Below are positions 20,583-28,908 of a DNA stretch of 50,333 nt, one piece after another. Each line of letters opens with the position of its first letter. Within the stretch, counting starts at the first letter, position 1. This DNA comes from Burkholderiales bacterium (lineage in GTDB: Bacteria > Pseudomonadota > Gammaproteobacteria > Burkholderiales > Burkholderiaceae_C): positions 1 to 50,333 of the forward strand of contig JAUVWL010000027.1 of assembly GCA_030604135.1 (NCBI GenBank). The letters run 5' to 3'. The notes beneath the pieces were generated by a model, which did no database searches, was not told the origin of the DNA, and saw nothing but the letters and a program-made list of their open reading frames with translations. Both the position numbers and the translations under genes were made by a program.

Positions 20583-21476
20583 ATGAAAATCCAGCTGCTG
20601 AGCGACCTGCACCTCGAAGCCAACCCGGGCTTTCGCGCCGTGCCGGCGCCGGATGCCGACCTGCTGGTGCTGGCCGGCGACATCGGGTCCTACCAGCGGC
20701 GGCGCGATGGCAGCGTGATGGCCGAGCCGGACTGGGGCCTGCGGCGCTTCTCGCCCCTGCCGCAACACGCCGCCTGGCCGGTGCCGGTGGTCTATGTGCC
20801 GGGCAACCACGAGTACGACGCCATCGATGTCGATGCGGCTCACCTGGCACTGCGCAGCACCTGCGACAGGCTGGGCATCGGCTGGCTCGAGCGCGAACAG
20901 ATGCGTATCGGTGGCGTGCGCCTGATGGGCACGACCCTGTGGGCCGACTACGACGCACTGGCCGAGCAGCCGGTGCCCACGGTCAAGGGCGGTGCCGGCC
21001 ACCCGCGGGCGCCTGCGCCCGACCCGATGACACACCGGCTGCGTCAACGCGAAAAGGCCTTCCGCGCCGCCAACTTCTACCTGGGCAAGATGGATGCACG
21101 TTGGCGCGGGCGCCTGTTCGACGCCCAGGCCATGCGCGAGTGGGGCCTCGCCTGCCAGCACTGGTTGCGCGACGCACTGGCCGCCCCTTTCCCGGGAGCC
21201 ACCGTGGTCATCACCCATTTTGCCCCGACGCTGCACAGCGCCGACCCGCGCTATGGCCTGTCACCCGGCACGGCGGGCTTCTGCAACGACCTGGAGGACC
21301 TGCTCCCCCTGGTCGACGTCTGGATGCATGGCCACCTGCATTGCCCGGTCGACCTGCGTGTGGGGCGCTGCCGCATTGTGACCAACCCGCTGGGCTACGC
21401 AGACAAGAACGAGCAGGAAGCCTTCTTGGCCCGCTGTGTGATCGAGGTACCAGGCGGCGCACCGGACAGCGCGTAA
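20583..21476 (+). CDS. Calcineurin-like metallophosphoesterase
   Basis: A 297-residue cytosolic phosphoesterase. Metal-binding motifs occur in order: LSDLHLE (D-x-H), VLAGDIG (GD), VPGNHEYD (GNHE), VVITHFAP (H) and MHGHLH (GHxH). These are the five blocks of the calcineurin-like fold. The start at ATG 20583 lies 13 bp after the LysR stop, in the same direction, so both may be co-transcribed. Substrate is unknown; a cyclic nucleotide or phosphomonoester are both possible. Confidence 0.88.
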   Translation: MKIQLLSDLHLEANPGFRAVPAPDADLLVLAGDIGSYQRRRDGSVMAEPDWGLRRFSPLPQHAAWPVPVVYVPGNHEYDAIDVDAAHLALRSTCDRLGIGWLEREQMRIGGVRLMGTTLWADYDALAEQPVPTVKGGAGHPRAPAPDPMTHRLRQREKAFRAANFYLGKMDARWRGRLFDAQAMREWGLACQHWLRDALAAPFPGATVVITHFAPTLHSADPRYGLSPGTAGFCNDLEDLLPLVDVWMHGHLHCPVDLRVGRCRIVTNPLGYADKNEQEAFLARCVIEVPGGAPDSA

Positions 21477-21506
21477 ACTGATGGGACAACCTCCGCGGAG
21501 ACACGC

Positions 21507-21929
21507 ATGAAGATCCTCCTTCCTGTCGATGGCAGCGCCTACACCAAGAAGATGCTGGCCTACCTCACCACCCACCCCGAGCTGTTCGGCACGGACAACA
21601 GCTACACCCTGTTGTCGGTGCAGCAGCCCCTGCCACCCCGGGCCCGCGCCGCTGTTGGCACAGCAATCGCGCAGGGCTTCTACGCCGAAGAGGGCGAGAA
21701 AGTGACGGCCCCGGTGCTCAAGTTCCTGGGCAACCATGGCCTGGCGGTCAAGGTCGTCCACAAGGTGGGCAGCCCGGCCGACCTGATCGCCAAGACCGCC
21801 ACGGCCGGCAAGTTTGACCTGGTGGTGATGGGCTCACACGGCCACAGCGCGCTTGGCAACCTGGTCATGGGCTCGGTCGCCACGCGGGTGCTGGCCAACT
21901 GCAAGACACCCGTCCTGCTGGTCAGGTAA
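21507..21929 (+). CDS. Universal stress protein (UspA family)
   Basis: A 140-residue single Usp domain. It begins KILLPVDGSAYTKK and ends with the ATP-binding signature: GSHGHSALG followed by NLVMGSVATRV and the terminal PVLLV strand. The G-x2-G-x9-G(S/T) pattern indicates an ATP-binding Usp. CGGAGA lies upstream of the ATG at 21507. It starts 30 bp after the phosphoesterase gene and is followed by the large palindromic element at 21940-22184. Confidence 0.92.
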   Translation: MKILLPVDGSAYTKKMLAYLTTHPELFGTDNSYTLLSVQQPLPPRARAAVGTAIAQGFYAEEGEKVTAPVLKFLGNHGLAVKVVHKVGSPADLIAKTATAGKFDLVVMGSHGHSALGNLVMGSVATRVLANCKTPVLLVR

Positions 21930-21939
21930 GAATAGAAGA

Positions 21940-22184
21940 CACCCCCTGCGCCGCTGACGCGGCTTCCCCCTCTCTGGCCTGCGGCCGGAGGGGGACGCAC
22001 CCTGTGGCCCGGCAAAGCCGGTTCCACGGGTGCCCTGGACGGGATCCCTGCGCTTCGGATGACTGTTTGGCGCTGGCGACTTGATCAAGTCACACCGCGA
22101 GACTGGCTTTGCCAGACCGCAGGTGTGGTCCCCCTCCGGCCGCAGGCCAGAGAGGGGGAAGCCGCGTCAGCGGCGCAGGGGGTG
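21940..22184. repeat. 245-bp palindromic element with 57-bp perfect arms
   Basis: Bases 21940-21996 and 22128-22184 are exact reverse complements of each other over 57 bp. The inner parts are also related but diverged (both contain GGCAAAGCC-type words). The core around 22026-22090 is unique. The element fills the gap between the Usp stop (21929) and the convergent TetR stop (22207). It has no coding capacity. It could be a MITE- or BIME-like repeat and would fold into a very stable hairpin usable as a terminator in both directions. Confidence 0.93.
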
Positions 22185-22206
22185 GTTCACGTCCACAGGG
22201 GGCGTC

Positions 22207-22851
22207 TCATTTTTTCAACCCGTCGAAGCAGGTGATCAGCACCATCTCGATGATCTGTTCGTCGGTGTAAAGACCTGAGCCCTTGAGGAAGCCCAGCACC
22301 GGGTCGCAGGCACGGGCGTACAGGGTGTAGAGCACCGCAATAGGGGGCAGCTGCGCGTTGAGGCTGCCGTTGGCCTGGGCAGCGGTGATCCAGGCGCCCA
22401 GACGGTCGCTGACATCCATCAGACCGTCCACGTAGTCCTTGTTGGTGGTCAGTGCCGCCCGCAGGGTCGAGTTTTCGCTCGGCAGCGACGGCATTTCGCC
22501 CGCCAGCTGAACCTCCATGGTCCAGCGGGCCACCGCCTTCAGGCGCGCCAGCGGATCGTCCGGCGAACTGCTGGCCTCCAGCCCGTCAAGAAAGGCACGG
22601 GCCCGGTTCATCACACGCACCATGGCAGCCGCTGCCAGGTCTTCCTTGCTGGGAAAGTGCTTGTACAGGCTGGCCTTGGCGATGCCCACCTCGGCAGCGA
22701 CTTCGTCGACCGTCATGGCCTCGAAGCCCTTTTCGGCCAGCAGACGGTTCACCGCCGAGACGATGGCGTCTTCGCGCGCCAGGTGCATCTGCTGGCGGAA
22801 GCTTCGTCGAACAGGTGAGGCGGATGAAGGTTTGAGCGTGGCGGTGGTCAT
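22207..22851 (-). CDS. TetR-family transcriptional regulator
   Basis: A 214-residue repressor. The N-terminal helix-turn-helix reads FEAMTVDEVAAEVGIAKASL then YKHFPSKEDL, typical of TetR (AcrR group); a helical ligand domain follows. The ATG at 22851 (MTTATLK) is preferred over 22914 as the longer version adds non-family sequence. It is divergent from the fasciclin lipoprotein at 23048, with a perfect 14-bp palindrome in between, so repression of itself and the fasciclin genes is likely. The ligand is unknown. Confidence 0.9.
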   Translation of the reverse strand: MTTATLKPSSASPVRRSFRQQMHLAREDAIVSAVNRLLAEKGFEAMTVDEVAAEVGIAKASLYKHFPSKEDLAAAAMVRVMNRARAFLDGLEASSSPDDPLARLKAVARWTMEVQLAGEMPSLPSENSTLRAALTTNKDYVDGLMDVSDRLGAWITAAQANGSLNAQLPPIAVLYTLYARACDPVLGFLKGSGLYTDEQIIEMVLITCFDGLKK

Positions 22852-22930
22852 GTCGGCATCTTTTGGTAGCGCTCGAATTGTGCCCCAGATTGACGATGTC
22901 GTCGATATCCCCACTAATTGGTAACCTTAA

Positions 22931-22944
22931 ATACTGCTCAGTAT
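22931..22944. promoter_or_regulatory. Palindromic operator candidate for the TetR regulator
   Basis: ATACTG-CT-CAGTAT, a perfect dyad, lies between the divergent TetR and fasciclin genes. A possible promoter toward the fasciclin gene (TTGGTA at 22918 and TATCTA at 22942, 18 bp apart) would overlap it, the layout expected for repression. Confidence 0.6.
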
Positions 22945-23047
22945 CTATTTGGACCATTCAATGTACATTTCGTTCGCAGAAGTATGCGAAACGTCGCTGC
23001 TTCCCGCCACAGGCGGCCTGCCCACCCATTCAATCGAAGGAAGAAGC

Positions 23048-23572
23048 ATGAGACTCACCCGCAGAAACTGGATGACGCTGGCCGCTGCCGGCGCCGGCGC
23101 AACCCTGCTCACCGCTTGTGGTGGCAGCGACGACCACGGACCTGGCAACATCGTGCAAGTCGCCTCCGGCGATGCACGGTTCAGCATCCTGGTCGAAGCC
23201 GTGGCCGCTGCCGGTCTGGTGGACACCTTGTCCGGACCAGGTCCGTTCACGGTTTTTGCACCCACCAACGACGCATTTGCTGCCCTGCTGGGTGAGCTGG
23301 GTGCAACCAAAGATGAGGTGTTCGCCAACACCGCCTTGCTGACCCAGGTACTGACCTACCACGTGCTGTCGATTCGCGTCACCGCCGCCGACGTCGTGGC
23401 GCTGCCCAAGCCGGCGGCGATCACCACTGTTCAGGGCAGCATCTTCACTGTTGGTGCCGACCTGGGGCTGACCGATGGCCGCGGACGCCGTGCTTCGCTG
23501 CTGATCACCGACATCGAAGCCAGCAATGGCGTGATTCACGCGATCGATCGCGTGATCCTGCCGCCGGCCTGA
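23048..23572 (+). CDS. Fasciclin (FAS1) domain lipoprotein with twin-arginine signal
   Basis: A 174-residue exported protein. The N-terminus reads RLTRRNWMTLAAAGAGATLL, a twin-arginine signal, ending in the lipobox LLTAC followed by Gly-Gly-Ser. It is therefore probably a Tat-exported lipoprotein. One FAS1 domain fills the rest, with the family blocks [27 protein letters not shown] and ASNGVIHAIDRVILPP. FAS1 domains mediate adhesion or protein contacts. ATG 23048 follows a GGAAG-type ribosome site. It lies 65 bp before a second, Sec-exported fasciclin gene, likely an operon. Confidence 0.92.
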   Translation: MRLTRRNWMTLAAAGAGATLLTACGGSDDHGPGNIVQVASGDARFSILVEAVAAAGLVDTLSGPGPFTVFAPTNDAFAALLGELGATKDEVFANTALLTQVLTYHVLSIRVTAADVVALPKPAAITTVQGSIFTVGADLGLTDGRGRRASLLITDIEASNGVIHAIDRVILPPA

Positions 23573-23637
23573 TCGCCGCCGCGTCAAGCGCTCACCCGAA
23601 TTTCGCTTTTTGACCAACCCACCTCCAGGAGCCTCCC

Positions 23638-24099
23638 GTGAATCTCAAGAAAACCCTGATTGCCTCTTTGCTGTCTTTTGGCGCACTGACGGCAGCCCAT
23701 GCCAAGGACATCGTGGACACCGCTGTGGCCGCCGGCACCTTCAACACCCTGGCCACGGCCCTGCAGGCCGCCGGTCTGGTGGACACGCTCAAGGGTCCGG
23801 GTCCCTTCACCGTGTTCGCCCCGACCGATGAAGCCTTCGCCAAGGTGCCCAAGGCCGATCTGGATGCGCTGCTGGCCGACAAGGCCAAGCTGACCGCCGT
23901 GCTGACCTACCACGTGGTGCCCGGCAAGGTCATGGCCGCCGACGTGAAGGACGGCAAGGTCAAGACCGTCCAGGGCAGCGAACTGACCGTGAGTACCGCC
24001 GGCGGCGTGAAGGTCGATGCGGCCAACGTCATCAAAACCGACATCACCGCCAGCAACGGCGTGATTCACGTGATCGACAGCGTGGTGATGCCCCGCTGA
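23638..24099 (+). CDS. Fasciclin (FAS1) domain secreted protein
   Basis: A 153-residue protein with a GTG start at 23638 backed by CAGGAGCC. A Sec signal ([19 protein letters not shown]) precedes a single FAS1 domain with [29 protein letters not shown] and [15 protein letters not shown]. The mature form is a free periplasmic or secreted protein, unlike its Tat-lipoprotein neighbour. The two FAS1 domains are clearly related and probably duplicates with diverged export routes. An intrinsic terminator follows at 24134. Confidence 0.93.
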   Translation: MNLKKTLIASLLSFGALTAAHAKDIVDTAVAAGTFNTLATALQAAGLVDTLKGPGPFTVFAPTDEAFAKVPKADLDALLADKAKLTAVLTYHVVPGKVMAADVKDGKVKTVQGSELTVSTAGGVKVDAANVIKTDITASNGVIHVIDSVVMPR

Positions 24100-24131
24100 T
24101 GTGGCGCGGTCCGACGTCCGCAGCTGACCTG

Positions 24132-25082
24132 TCAGCCCCGGCTTGCCGGGGCTTTTTCATGCTCTGGCGCTTCTTGCCTGAGCACCGCCGCCGCCGCCGT
24201 TCGCAGGGCTTCACTCAAGCCCTCCAGCACGTCCGAGCTCAGGTTCCAGCAATGCCAGTAGAGCTTGACCGGCAGACGGTGTCGGGGTGACAGGTCGACC
24301 AGATCGCCACGTGCCAGGCGATCACGCACCTGGAGTTCGGGCAACACACTGACACCCCAGCCCGCCAGGACGGCGCGCACCTGTCCCTCGCTGGACGGAA
24401 CGAACAGCTGCTTGAGCATGACCCGGGGCAAGGCAAAACAACGGGTCACGAACTCGTGCTGCAGGTGGTCCTTGCGGTTGAAAGCCACAAAGGGAACCTG
24501 GTAGAAGTTGTGTGCATTCAGGCCCTTGGGCAGATGACGGGCCGCATAGTCCGGCTGGGCCACTGCCACGTAATCCATGCAGCCGAGCACCTCCATGCGG
24601 CAGCCACGGAGCGCGCGCCCCAGTGAGGTGACACAGCCCAGAACCTGACCTTCGCGCAGCCACTCGTGGGTGAACTCCTGGTCATCCACAATGATTTCGA
24701 TCGGCAGCCCGGCCTGGGCCAGCGGGCTGAGTGCCGGCAGGGCCCAGGTGGCGATGCTGTCCGCATTGATGGCCACCGAGATGCGCTCCTCCTCGCGGCC
24801 ACTGCCGGTGCTGCTGGGGGCCAGCTCGCGCAGGTCGCGCTCCAGATCGGCGCGCAACAGCCGCATCATCTTGGCGTGCTTGAGCATGAGCTGCCCAGCC
24901 GGTGTCGGTTTCAGCGGCCGGCTGCGCACAATGAGCACCGTTCCCACCTGGGCTTCCAGCGCACGCAGTCGCTGGGAGACGGCCGACTGGGTGATGGACA
25001 GGCGCTGCGCCGCCCGCTCGAAGCCGCCCTCTTCGATGATGGCCGCCAGGCATTCGAGGGCATCGGGGTCAAACGTGCTCAT
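24132..25082 (-). CDS. argP: ArgP (LysG)-family LysR regulator
   Basis: A 316-residue LysR regulator of the ArgP/IciA/LysG type. The N-terminal helix-turn-helix reads ALECLAAIIEEGGFERAAQR then ITQSAVSQRLRALEAQVG. The rest is the lysine/arginine-sensing substrate domain, with typical IAINADSIATW-like wording (VAINADSIATWALPAL). In Escherichia coli ArgP controls basic amino-acid export. Here it is divergent from an AGCS amino-acid symporter across 240 bp, a likely target. The ATG at 25082 is chosen over 25106. Its last codons overlap the fasciclin terminator hairpin. Confidence 0.9.
   Translation of the reverse strand: MSTFDPDALECLAAIIEEGGFERAAQRLSITQSAVSQRLRALEAQVGTVLIVRSRPLKPTPAGQLMLKHAKMMRLLRADLERDLRELAPSSTGSGREEERISVAINADSIATWALPALSPLAQAGLPIEIIVDDQEFTHEWLREGQVLGCVTSLGRALRGCRMEVLGCMDYVAVAQPDYAARHLPKGLNAHNFYQVPFVAFNRKDHLQHEFVTRCFALPRVMLKQLFVPSSEGQVRAVLAGWGVSVLPELQVRDRLARGDLVDLSPRHRLPVKLYWHCWNLSSDVLEGLSEALRTAAAAVLRQEAPEHEKAPASRG
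24134..24157. terminator. Intrinsic terminator after the fasciclin pair
   Basis: AGCCCCGGC-TT-GCCGGGGCT followed by TTTTT on the plus strand. It overlaps the last codons of argP on the opposite strand, so it serves the fasciclin pair. Confidence 0.85.
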
Positions 25083-25139
25083 GGGTGTTCCTGCTTTGCG
25101 CTGCAAGCACTGGGTGTCGCCCGCTGCATCAGCCAGGTT

Positions 25140-25175
25140 TATGAGAAATGCGATAGTTTAATTTTACTTCTCATA
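25140..25175. promoter_or_regulatory. Inverted repeat in the argP-symporter divergent region
   Basis: TATGAGAA (25140-25147) and TTCTCATA (25168-25175) are perfect 8-bp arms separated by 20 bp in the A/T-rich part of the gap, 58 bp upstream of the argP start. A dyad of this form is a plausible LysR/ArgP operator. Confidence 0.5.
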
Positions 25176-25322
25176 TAGGAACTTTTTGCCGATACTGCGC
25201 GGCTCCCGAACCCCACCTTGGTCCAACCAGACCATGGGGCAAGGCCGGGTCAGGTCCACCACCCGTGGACCGTTGTCGCAGGCAGCACCGCTGCCCTCCC
25301 TCACAACAATCCAGGAGACAAC

Positions 25323-26891
25323 ATGAATCCCATCCAGACTACTACCGGCCGGACTCGCGCGGCTGCACTGGCGTCAGTGGCCGCTCTGGCGACCCCAATG
25401 CCGGCACTGGCACAAGGTGCTGCGGCATCGCTCGACGAACGCATCAGTTCGGCCATCCAGCCGTACTCGGACGCGATCGCCGGCCTGATCTTCTACTCGG
25501 TGCCGGTGGCCGGCACCAGCTTTCCACTGATTGTCGGCTGGTTGATCATTGCCGCCATCGTCTTCACCTTCTACTTCCGCTTCATCCAGTTCCGCGGCTT
25601 CCGCCACGCGGTCGATGTGGTGCGCGGTCGTTACTCGGACCCGAAACACCCGGGCGAAGTGACCCCCTTCCAGGCCCTGACGGCGGCTGTGTCAGGCACC
25701 GTGGGCCTGGGCAACATCGCGGGCGTCGCGGTGGCGGTGGCGATCGGCGGAGCCGGCGCCACCTTCTGGATGATCCTGGCCGGCCTGCTGGGCATGGCCT
25801 CGAAGTTCACCGAAGTCACCCTGGGTGTGAAATACCGCGATATCAAGCAGCCCGACGGCATTGTGGCCGGCGGTCCGATGCGCTACCTCTCAAAGGGCCT
25901 GGCCGAACAGGGCCGGGCCAGGCTGGGCAAGTCTCTGGCCGTGTTCTTTGCCATCTGCTGTGTGGGCGGGTCGATCGGTGGCGGCAACATGTTCCAGGCC
26001 AACCAGAGTTACCAGCAGGTGGTCAACGTGACCGGTGGTGAGAACAGCTTCCTGGTCGGTCAGGGCTGGCTGTTCGGCCTGGTGATGGCGGTCATCGTCG
26101 GTCTGGTGATCATTGGTGGCATCCGCTCCATTGCCGCAGTGACCTCGAAACTGATCCCTGGCATGGCCCTGCTCTACCTCGGCGCCGGCCTGGTGGTGCT
26201 GGTCGTCAACGCCGACCAGATCCTCTGGGCACTGGGCCAGATCGTCGGCGGCGCCTTCAGCGCCGAAGGCGTGACCGGCGGCGTGATCGGCGCGCTGATC
26301 CAGGGTTTCCGGCGCGCCACCTTCTCGAACGAGGCGGGCATCGGTTCGGCCGCCATCGCCCACTCGGCGGTTCGCACCGACCAGCCGGTTTCACAAGGCT
26401 TTGCCGCCTTGCTCGAACCCTTCATCGACACCGTGGTGATCTGTACCATGACCGCCCTGGTGATCATCATCACCGGCCACGTGACCGCCGGCGGCGTGAC
26501 CGAACTGGCGGGTGAGGCACGTGGCGTGGCCCTGACCTCGGCCGCCTTCGGCAGCACCATTTCCTGGTTCCCGTATGTGCTGGCGGTGTGTGTGGTGCTG
26601 TTCGCCTTCTCGACCATGATCACCTGGTCCTACTACGGCCTGCAGGCCTGGACCTACCTGTTCGGCGACAGCAAGGCCTCGGACCTGGCGTTCAAGCTGA
26701 TGTTCCTTGCATTTGTGGTGATCGGCTCGACCATGAGCCTGGGGCCGGTGATCGACTTCTCCGACTCTATGATCTTCGCGATGGCGATTGCCAACATCAT
26801 CGGCCTGTACTTCCTGATGCCGGTGGTCAAGCGCGAGCTGGACACCTACTGGGAAGGCGTGCAAAGCGGTCGCATCAAGACCTTCCGCTGA
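25323..26891 (+). CDS. Sodium:alanine/glycine symporter (AGCS family)
   Basis: A 522-residue inner-membrane transporter for alanine or related amino acids with sodium. An N-terminal leader (residues 1-30, ending MPALAQG) resembles a signal sequence. About eleven hydrophobic spans follow. Family landmarks are [43 protein letters not shown], and [20 protein letters not shown]. The ATG at 25323 follows CCAGGAGAC. It is divergent from argP, whose substrates (basic amino acids) suggest possible regulation. The true amino acid carried cannot be read from the sequence. Confidence 0.94.
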   Translation: MNPIQTTTGRTRAAALASVAALATPMPALAQGAAASLDERISSAIQPYSDAIAGLIFYSVPVAGTSFPLIVGWLIIAAIVFTFYFRFIQFRGFRHAVDVVRGRYSDPKHPGEVTPFQALTAAVSGTVGLGNIAGVAVAVAIGGAGATFWMILAGLLGMASKFTEVTLGVKYRDIKQPDGIVAGGPMRYLSKGLAEQGRARLGKSLAVFFAICCVGGSIGGGNMFQANQSYQQVVNVTGGENSFLVGQGWLFGLVMAVIVGLVIIGGIRSIAAVTSKLIPGMALLYLGAGLVVLVVNADQILWALGQIVGGAFSAEGVTGGVIGALIQGFRRATFSNEAGIGSAAIAHSAVRTDQPVSQGFAALLEPFIDTVVICTMTALVIIITGHVTAGGVTELAGEARGVALTSAAFGSTISWFPYVLAVCVVLFAFSTMITWSYYGLQAWTYLFGDSKASDLAFKLMFLAFVVIGSTMSLGPVIDFSDSMIFAMAIANIIGLYFLMPVVKRELDTYWEGVQSGRIKTFR

Positions 26892-26926
26892 GCCGGCGGT
26901 GGCGCTCGGCTGATCGGGCGCCTCAG

Positions 26927-27034
26927 CGGCTGAGAGGGAATTGGGCTTGCCCGAAAGGGTGCCCCAAAGCGCCGCAGGCGGTGGTTTGGGGTGGCAAGGC
27001 GGACATGACCGATTCCCTTTCAGCCTCTCAGCCG
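26927..27034. other. Large inverted-repeat structure between the symporter and the peptidase gene
   Basis: Perfect 11-bp arms CGGCTGAGAGG (26927-26937) and CCTCTCAGCCG (27024-27034) flank an inner inverted repeat, CCCCAAA ... TTTGGGG, at about 26962-26991. The right arm overlaps the stop region of the convergent peptidase gene. Probably a bidirectional terminator or transcript-end structure. Confidence 0.6.
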
Positions 27035-27939
27035 ACCTTCTTCGCGCGCACCGGCAGCACGTCGGGGGGCGGAGCAGGTCGCACGCGCTCGCTCATCCAG
27101 CGCAGCATGTCGATCCACATCTGCCGCATCTCGGCCTCCAGCGGCGTGCGAAACGCACTGGGCAGCTCGATGGTGACCACTGGCATGCCTTTGTGCACGC
27201 CGCCATAGTTGCCCAGGCTGCCCGGGAAGATGCCCACCTGATCCAGGTACAGACGGCCCAGGTTGGGCGGTGGTGTGCCGGGTCCGTCGAAGTCGAGCAC
27301 GCCGTACGGTGCGTGGATGCTGACGATCAGATGGGGCTGGAAACGCTCCATTTCGTCGTGCAGATACCGCGTCTCGGGTTCGGACAGGGGGCTGGGGCCA
27401 GGCCAGCGGCGGGGGTCTTTGCGAACACGCTTTTCCCAATAGACCTTGGCGTCGCGCTCCCAGTTGGGCGTGGGGAAATTGCGGTTGAGGTCCACGCCGC
27501 GGGCGTTCATGCGGCGTGCCGGGCGTGACATCAGGCCGTCAGGGTTGAGCGCCGGTATGAACCGCCAGTGGGCATTGGACGGGGTCTCGATCGCCCGCTG
27601 GATCCAGTGCAAGGCCAGCGAAGCGGACGACAGCTCGTCACCGTGCATGGCACCGACGACCAGCACCCGGATCTGGGGATCGGGCGCCACGACATCGCGG
27701 TAATACAGGGTACGACCCTGCACCGAACGACCCACCGTCGGTTTGAGCATGGCGTCGCGACAGAGCCGGGCATTGACATTGGGCAGACGGGCGACGAATT
27801 CGTCACACGGGTTGCTGCCGGGCACATCGGCCAGTGGGTGGCCAGGGCCACGGGGCATGGCCGGCTGGGCCGCCGCCGTCAAGGCCCACAGGGTCAGCAT
27901 GGCTGTCGCGCAGCGGGCCGGAGAAATCACAGAGAACAT
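27028..27939 (-). CDS. Exported M14-family zinc carboxypeptidase, MpaA-like murein peptide amidase
   Basis: A 303-residue protein with a Sec signal peptide (ending near AAAQPAM, about residue 28). It has the M14 zinc site HGDE in VGAMHGDELSSA, the third ligand histidine in IVSIHAPYGVL, the substrate arginine block GVDLNRNFPTPNW, and the catalytic glutamate in VVTIELPSAF. The layout matches MpaA, which trims gamma-glutamyl-diaminopimelate bonds of murein peptides. MpaA of enterobacteria is cytosolic, whereas this protein carries a signal sequence, so periplasmic wall processing is likelier. Convergent with the symporter gene; the large inverted repeat lies between them. Confidence 0.85.
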   Translation of the reverse strand: MFSVISPARCATAMLTLWALTAAAQPAMPRGPGHPLADVPGSNPCDEFVARLPNVNARLCRDAMLKPTVGRSVQGRTLYYRDVVAPDPQIRVLVVGAMHGDELSSASLALHWIQRAIETPSNAHWRFIPALNPDGLMSRPARRMNARGVDLNRNFPTPNWERDAKVYWEKRVRKDPRRWPGPSPLSEPETRYLHDEMERFQPHLIVSIHAPYGVLDFDGPGTPPPNLGRLYLDQVGIFPGSLGNYGGVHKGMPVVTIELPSAFRTPLEAEMRQMWIDMLRWMSERVRPAPPPDVLPVRAKKVG

Positions 27940-28114
27940 GGCGGCATTCTAGAAGCGCACTGTCCGTCGGCGTCAGCGCTGGACAATCCGCGCCCACCCC
28001 CAATGCCTGGAGGATCCAGAAAACTGGCACTGGCGTGCCAAACGCACGCTCAGACGGGTCCTGATTGGGTCACAGATCACATCCGCCGGGCCAGGAATCG
28101 GTTAACGTGCGCCC

Positions 28115-28645
28115 ATGTCAGATGCCCATATGCCCGTGCTGGACCAAGGCCTCGTGGCCCGTCCACCCGATTTCTCGCCGCATGAATTCCGTGCGTCGCT
28201 GGGCATGTTTGCCACCGGTGTGACCGTGGTCACCGCCCGCAGCGCCTCAGGCAAGCCGGTGGGGCTGACCGCCAACTCGTTCAATTCGGTGTCGCTGAAT
28301 CCTCCGCTGGTGTTGTGGAGCCTTGCCCACACGGCCGCGTCCATGGCGACTTTTGCAACCGGTCAGCACTACGCGATCAACGTGCTGGGCGCCGACCAGC
28401 AAGCCTTGGCCGAGCAGTTCGCCGCCCGCGGACTGGACCGCTGGGCCGGGGTGGATTTTTTCGATGGCGAGAACGGCGCACCGATTCTGACCGGCGCGAT
28501 CGCCAGTTTCGAGTGCTTCAACCGCAGCCAGTACACCGAGGGCGACCACGTGATCTTCGTGGGCGAGGTCGAGCGCTGCCGCCACCGGGCGGGTTCGCAG
28601 CCGCTGGTGTTTCATGGCGGGCAGTTCAAGAGACAGGTGTTGTAG
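28115..28645 (+). CDS. Flavin reductase-like domain protein
   Basis: A 176-residue FMN-binding split-barrel protein of the flavin reductase family (HpaC/NtaB-like). The block MFATGVTVVTARS is followed by GLTANSFNSVSLNPPLVLWS and INVLGADQQALAEQFA, all typical. A C-terminal HVIFVGEVERCRH supports the same. It probably supplies reduced flavin to a partner monooxygenase, but none is adjacent. Start ATG 28115. Confidence 0.9.
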   Translation: MSDAHMPVLDQGLVARPPDFSPHEFRASLGMFATGVTVVTARSASGKPVGLTANSFNSVSLNPPLVLWSLAHTAASMATFATGQHYAINVLGADQQALAEQFAARGLDRWAGVDFFDGENGAPILTGAIASFECFNRSQYTEGDHVIFVGEVERCRHRAGSQPLVFHGGQFKRQVL

Positions 28646-28682
28646 GACCCCCACGCTGCGCCGCCGGCTTCTTCGTCATGAC

Positions 28683-28785
28683 CGCGAACAGCCTGCCCCC
28701 GCGAAAGCATGGGGCGGACATCCACGTACTCCCGCGCGCTGGCTTCTGGTCGTGGACACCCGCGTTCGCGGGTGTGACGGGAAGG
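28683..28785. repeat. GC-rich palindromic intergenic repeat
   Basis: This gap between two genes holds the core CCCGCGAAAGC...GCGTTCGCGGG with a perfect dyad ACACCCGCG-TT-CGCGGGTGT at 28756-28775. The wording resembles dispersed 'CCCGCGAAAGCGGG' palindromes of many proteobacteria. It is not coding; the rest of the 263-bp gap (28646-28908) shows nothing else. Confidence 0.6.
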
Positions 28786-28908
28786 AGCGGGTGTGACGGT
28801 CACGGACGGATGTGCCAGGGACTGGCGGATGTGACGGGCACATGCGAGTGAAACGGCCAGATCGACACGTGACAGGGCTTCCACCGGGAAACCCCGACAA
28901 TCGGCGCC

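Noticed and set aside
28683..28785. Short frames across the palindromic repeat
   Set aside because: Translation gives the Arg/Pro-rich wording typical of dispersed repeats, not a gene.
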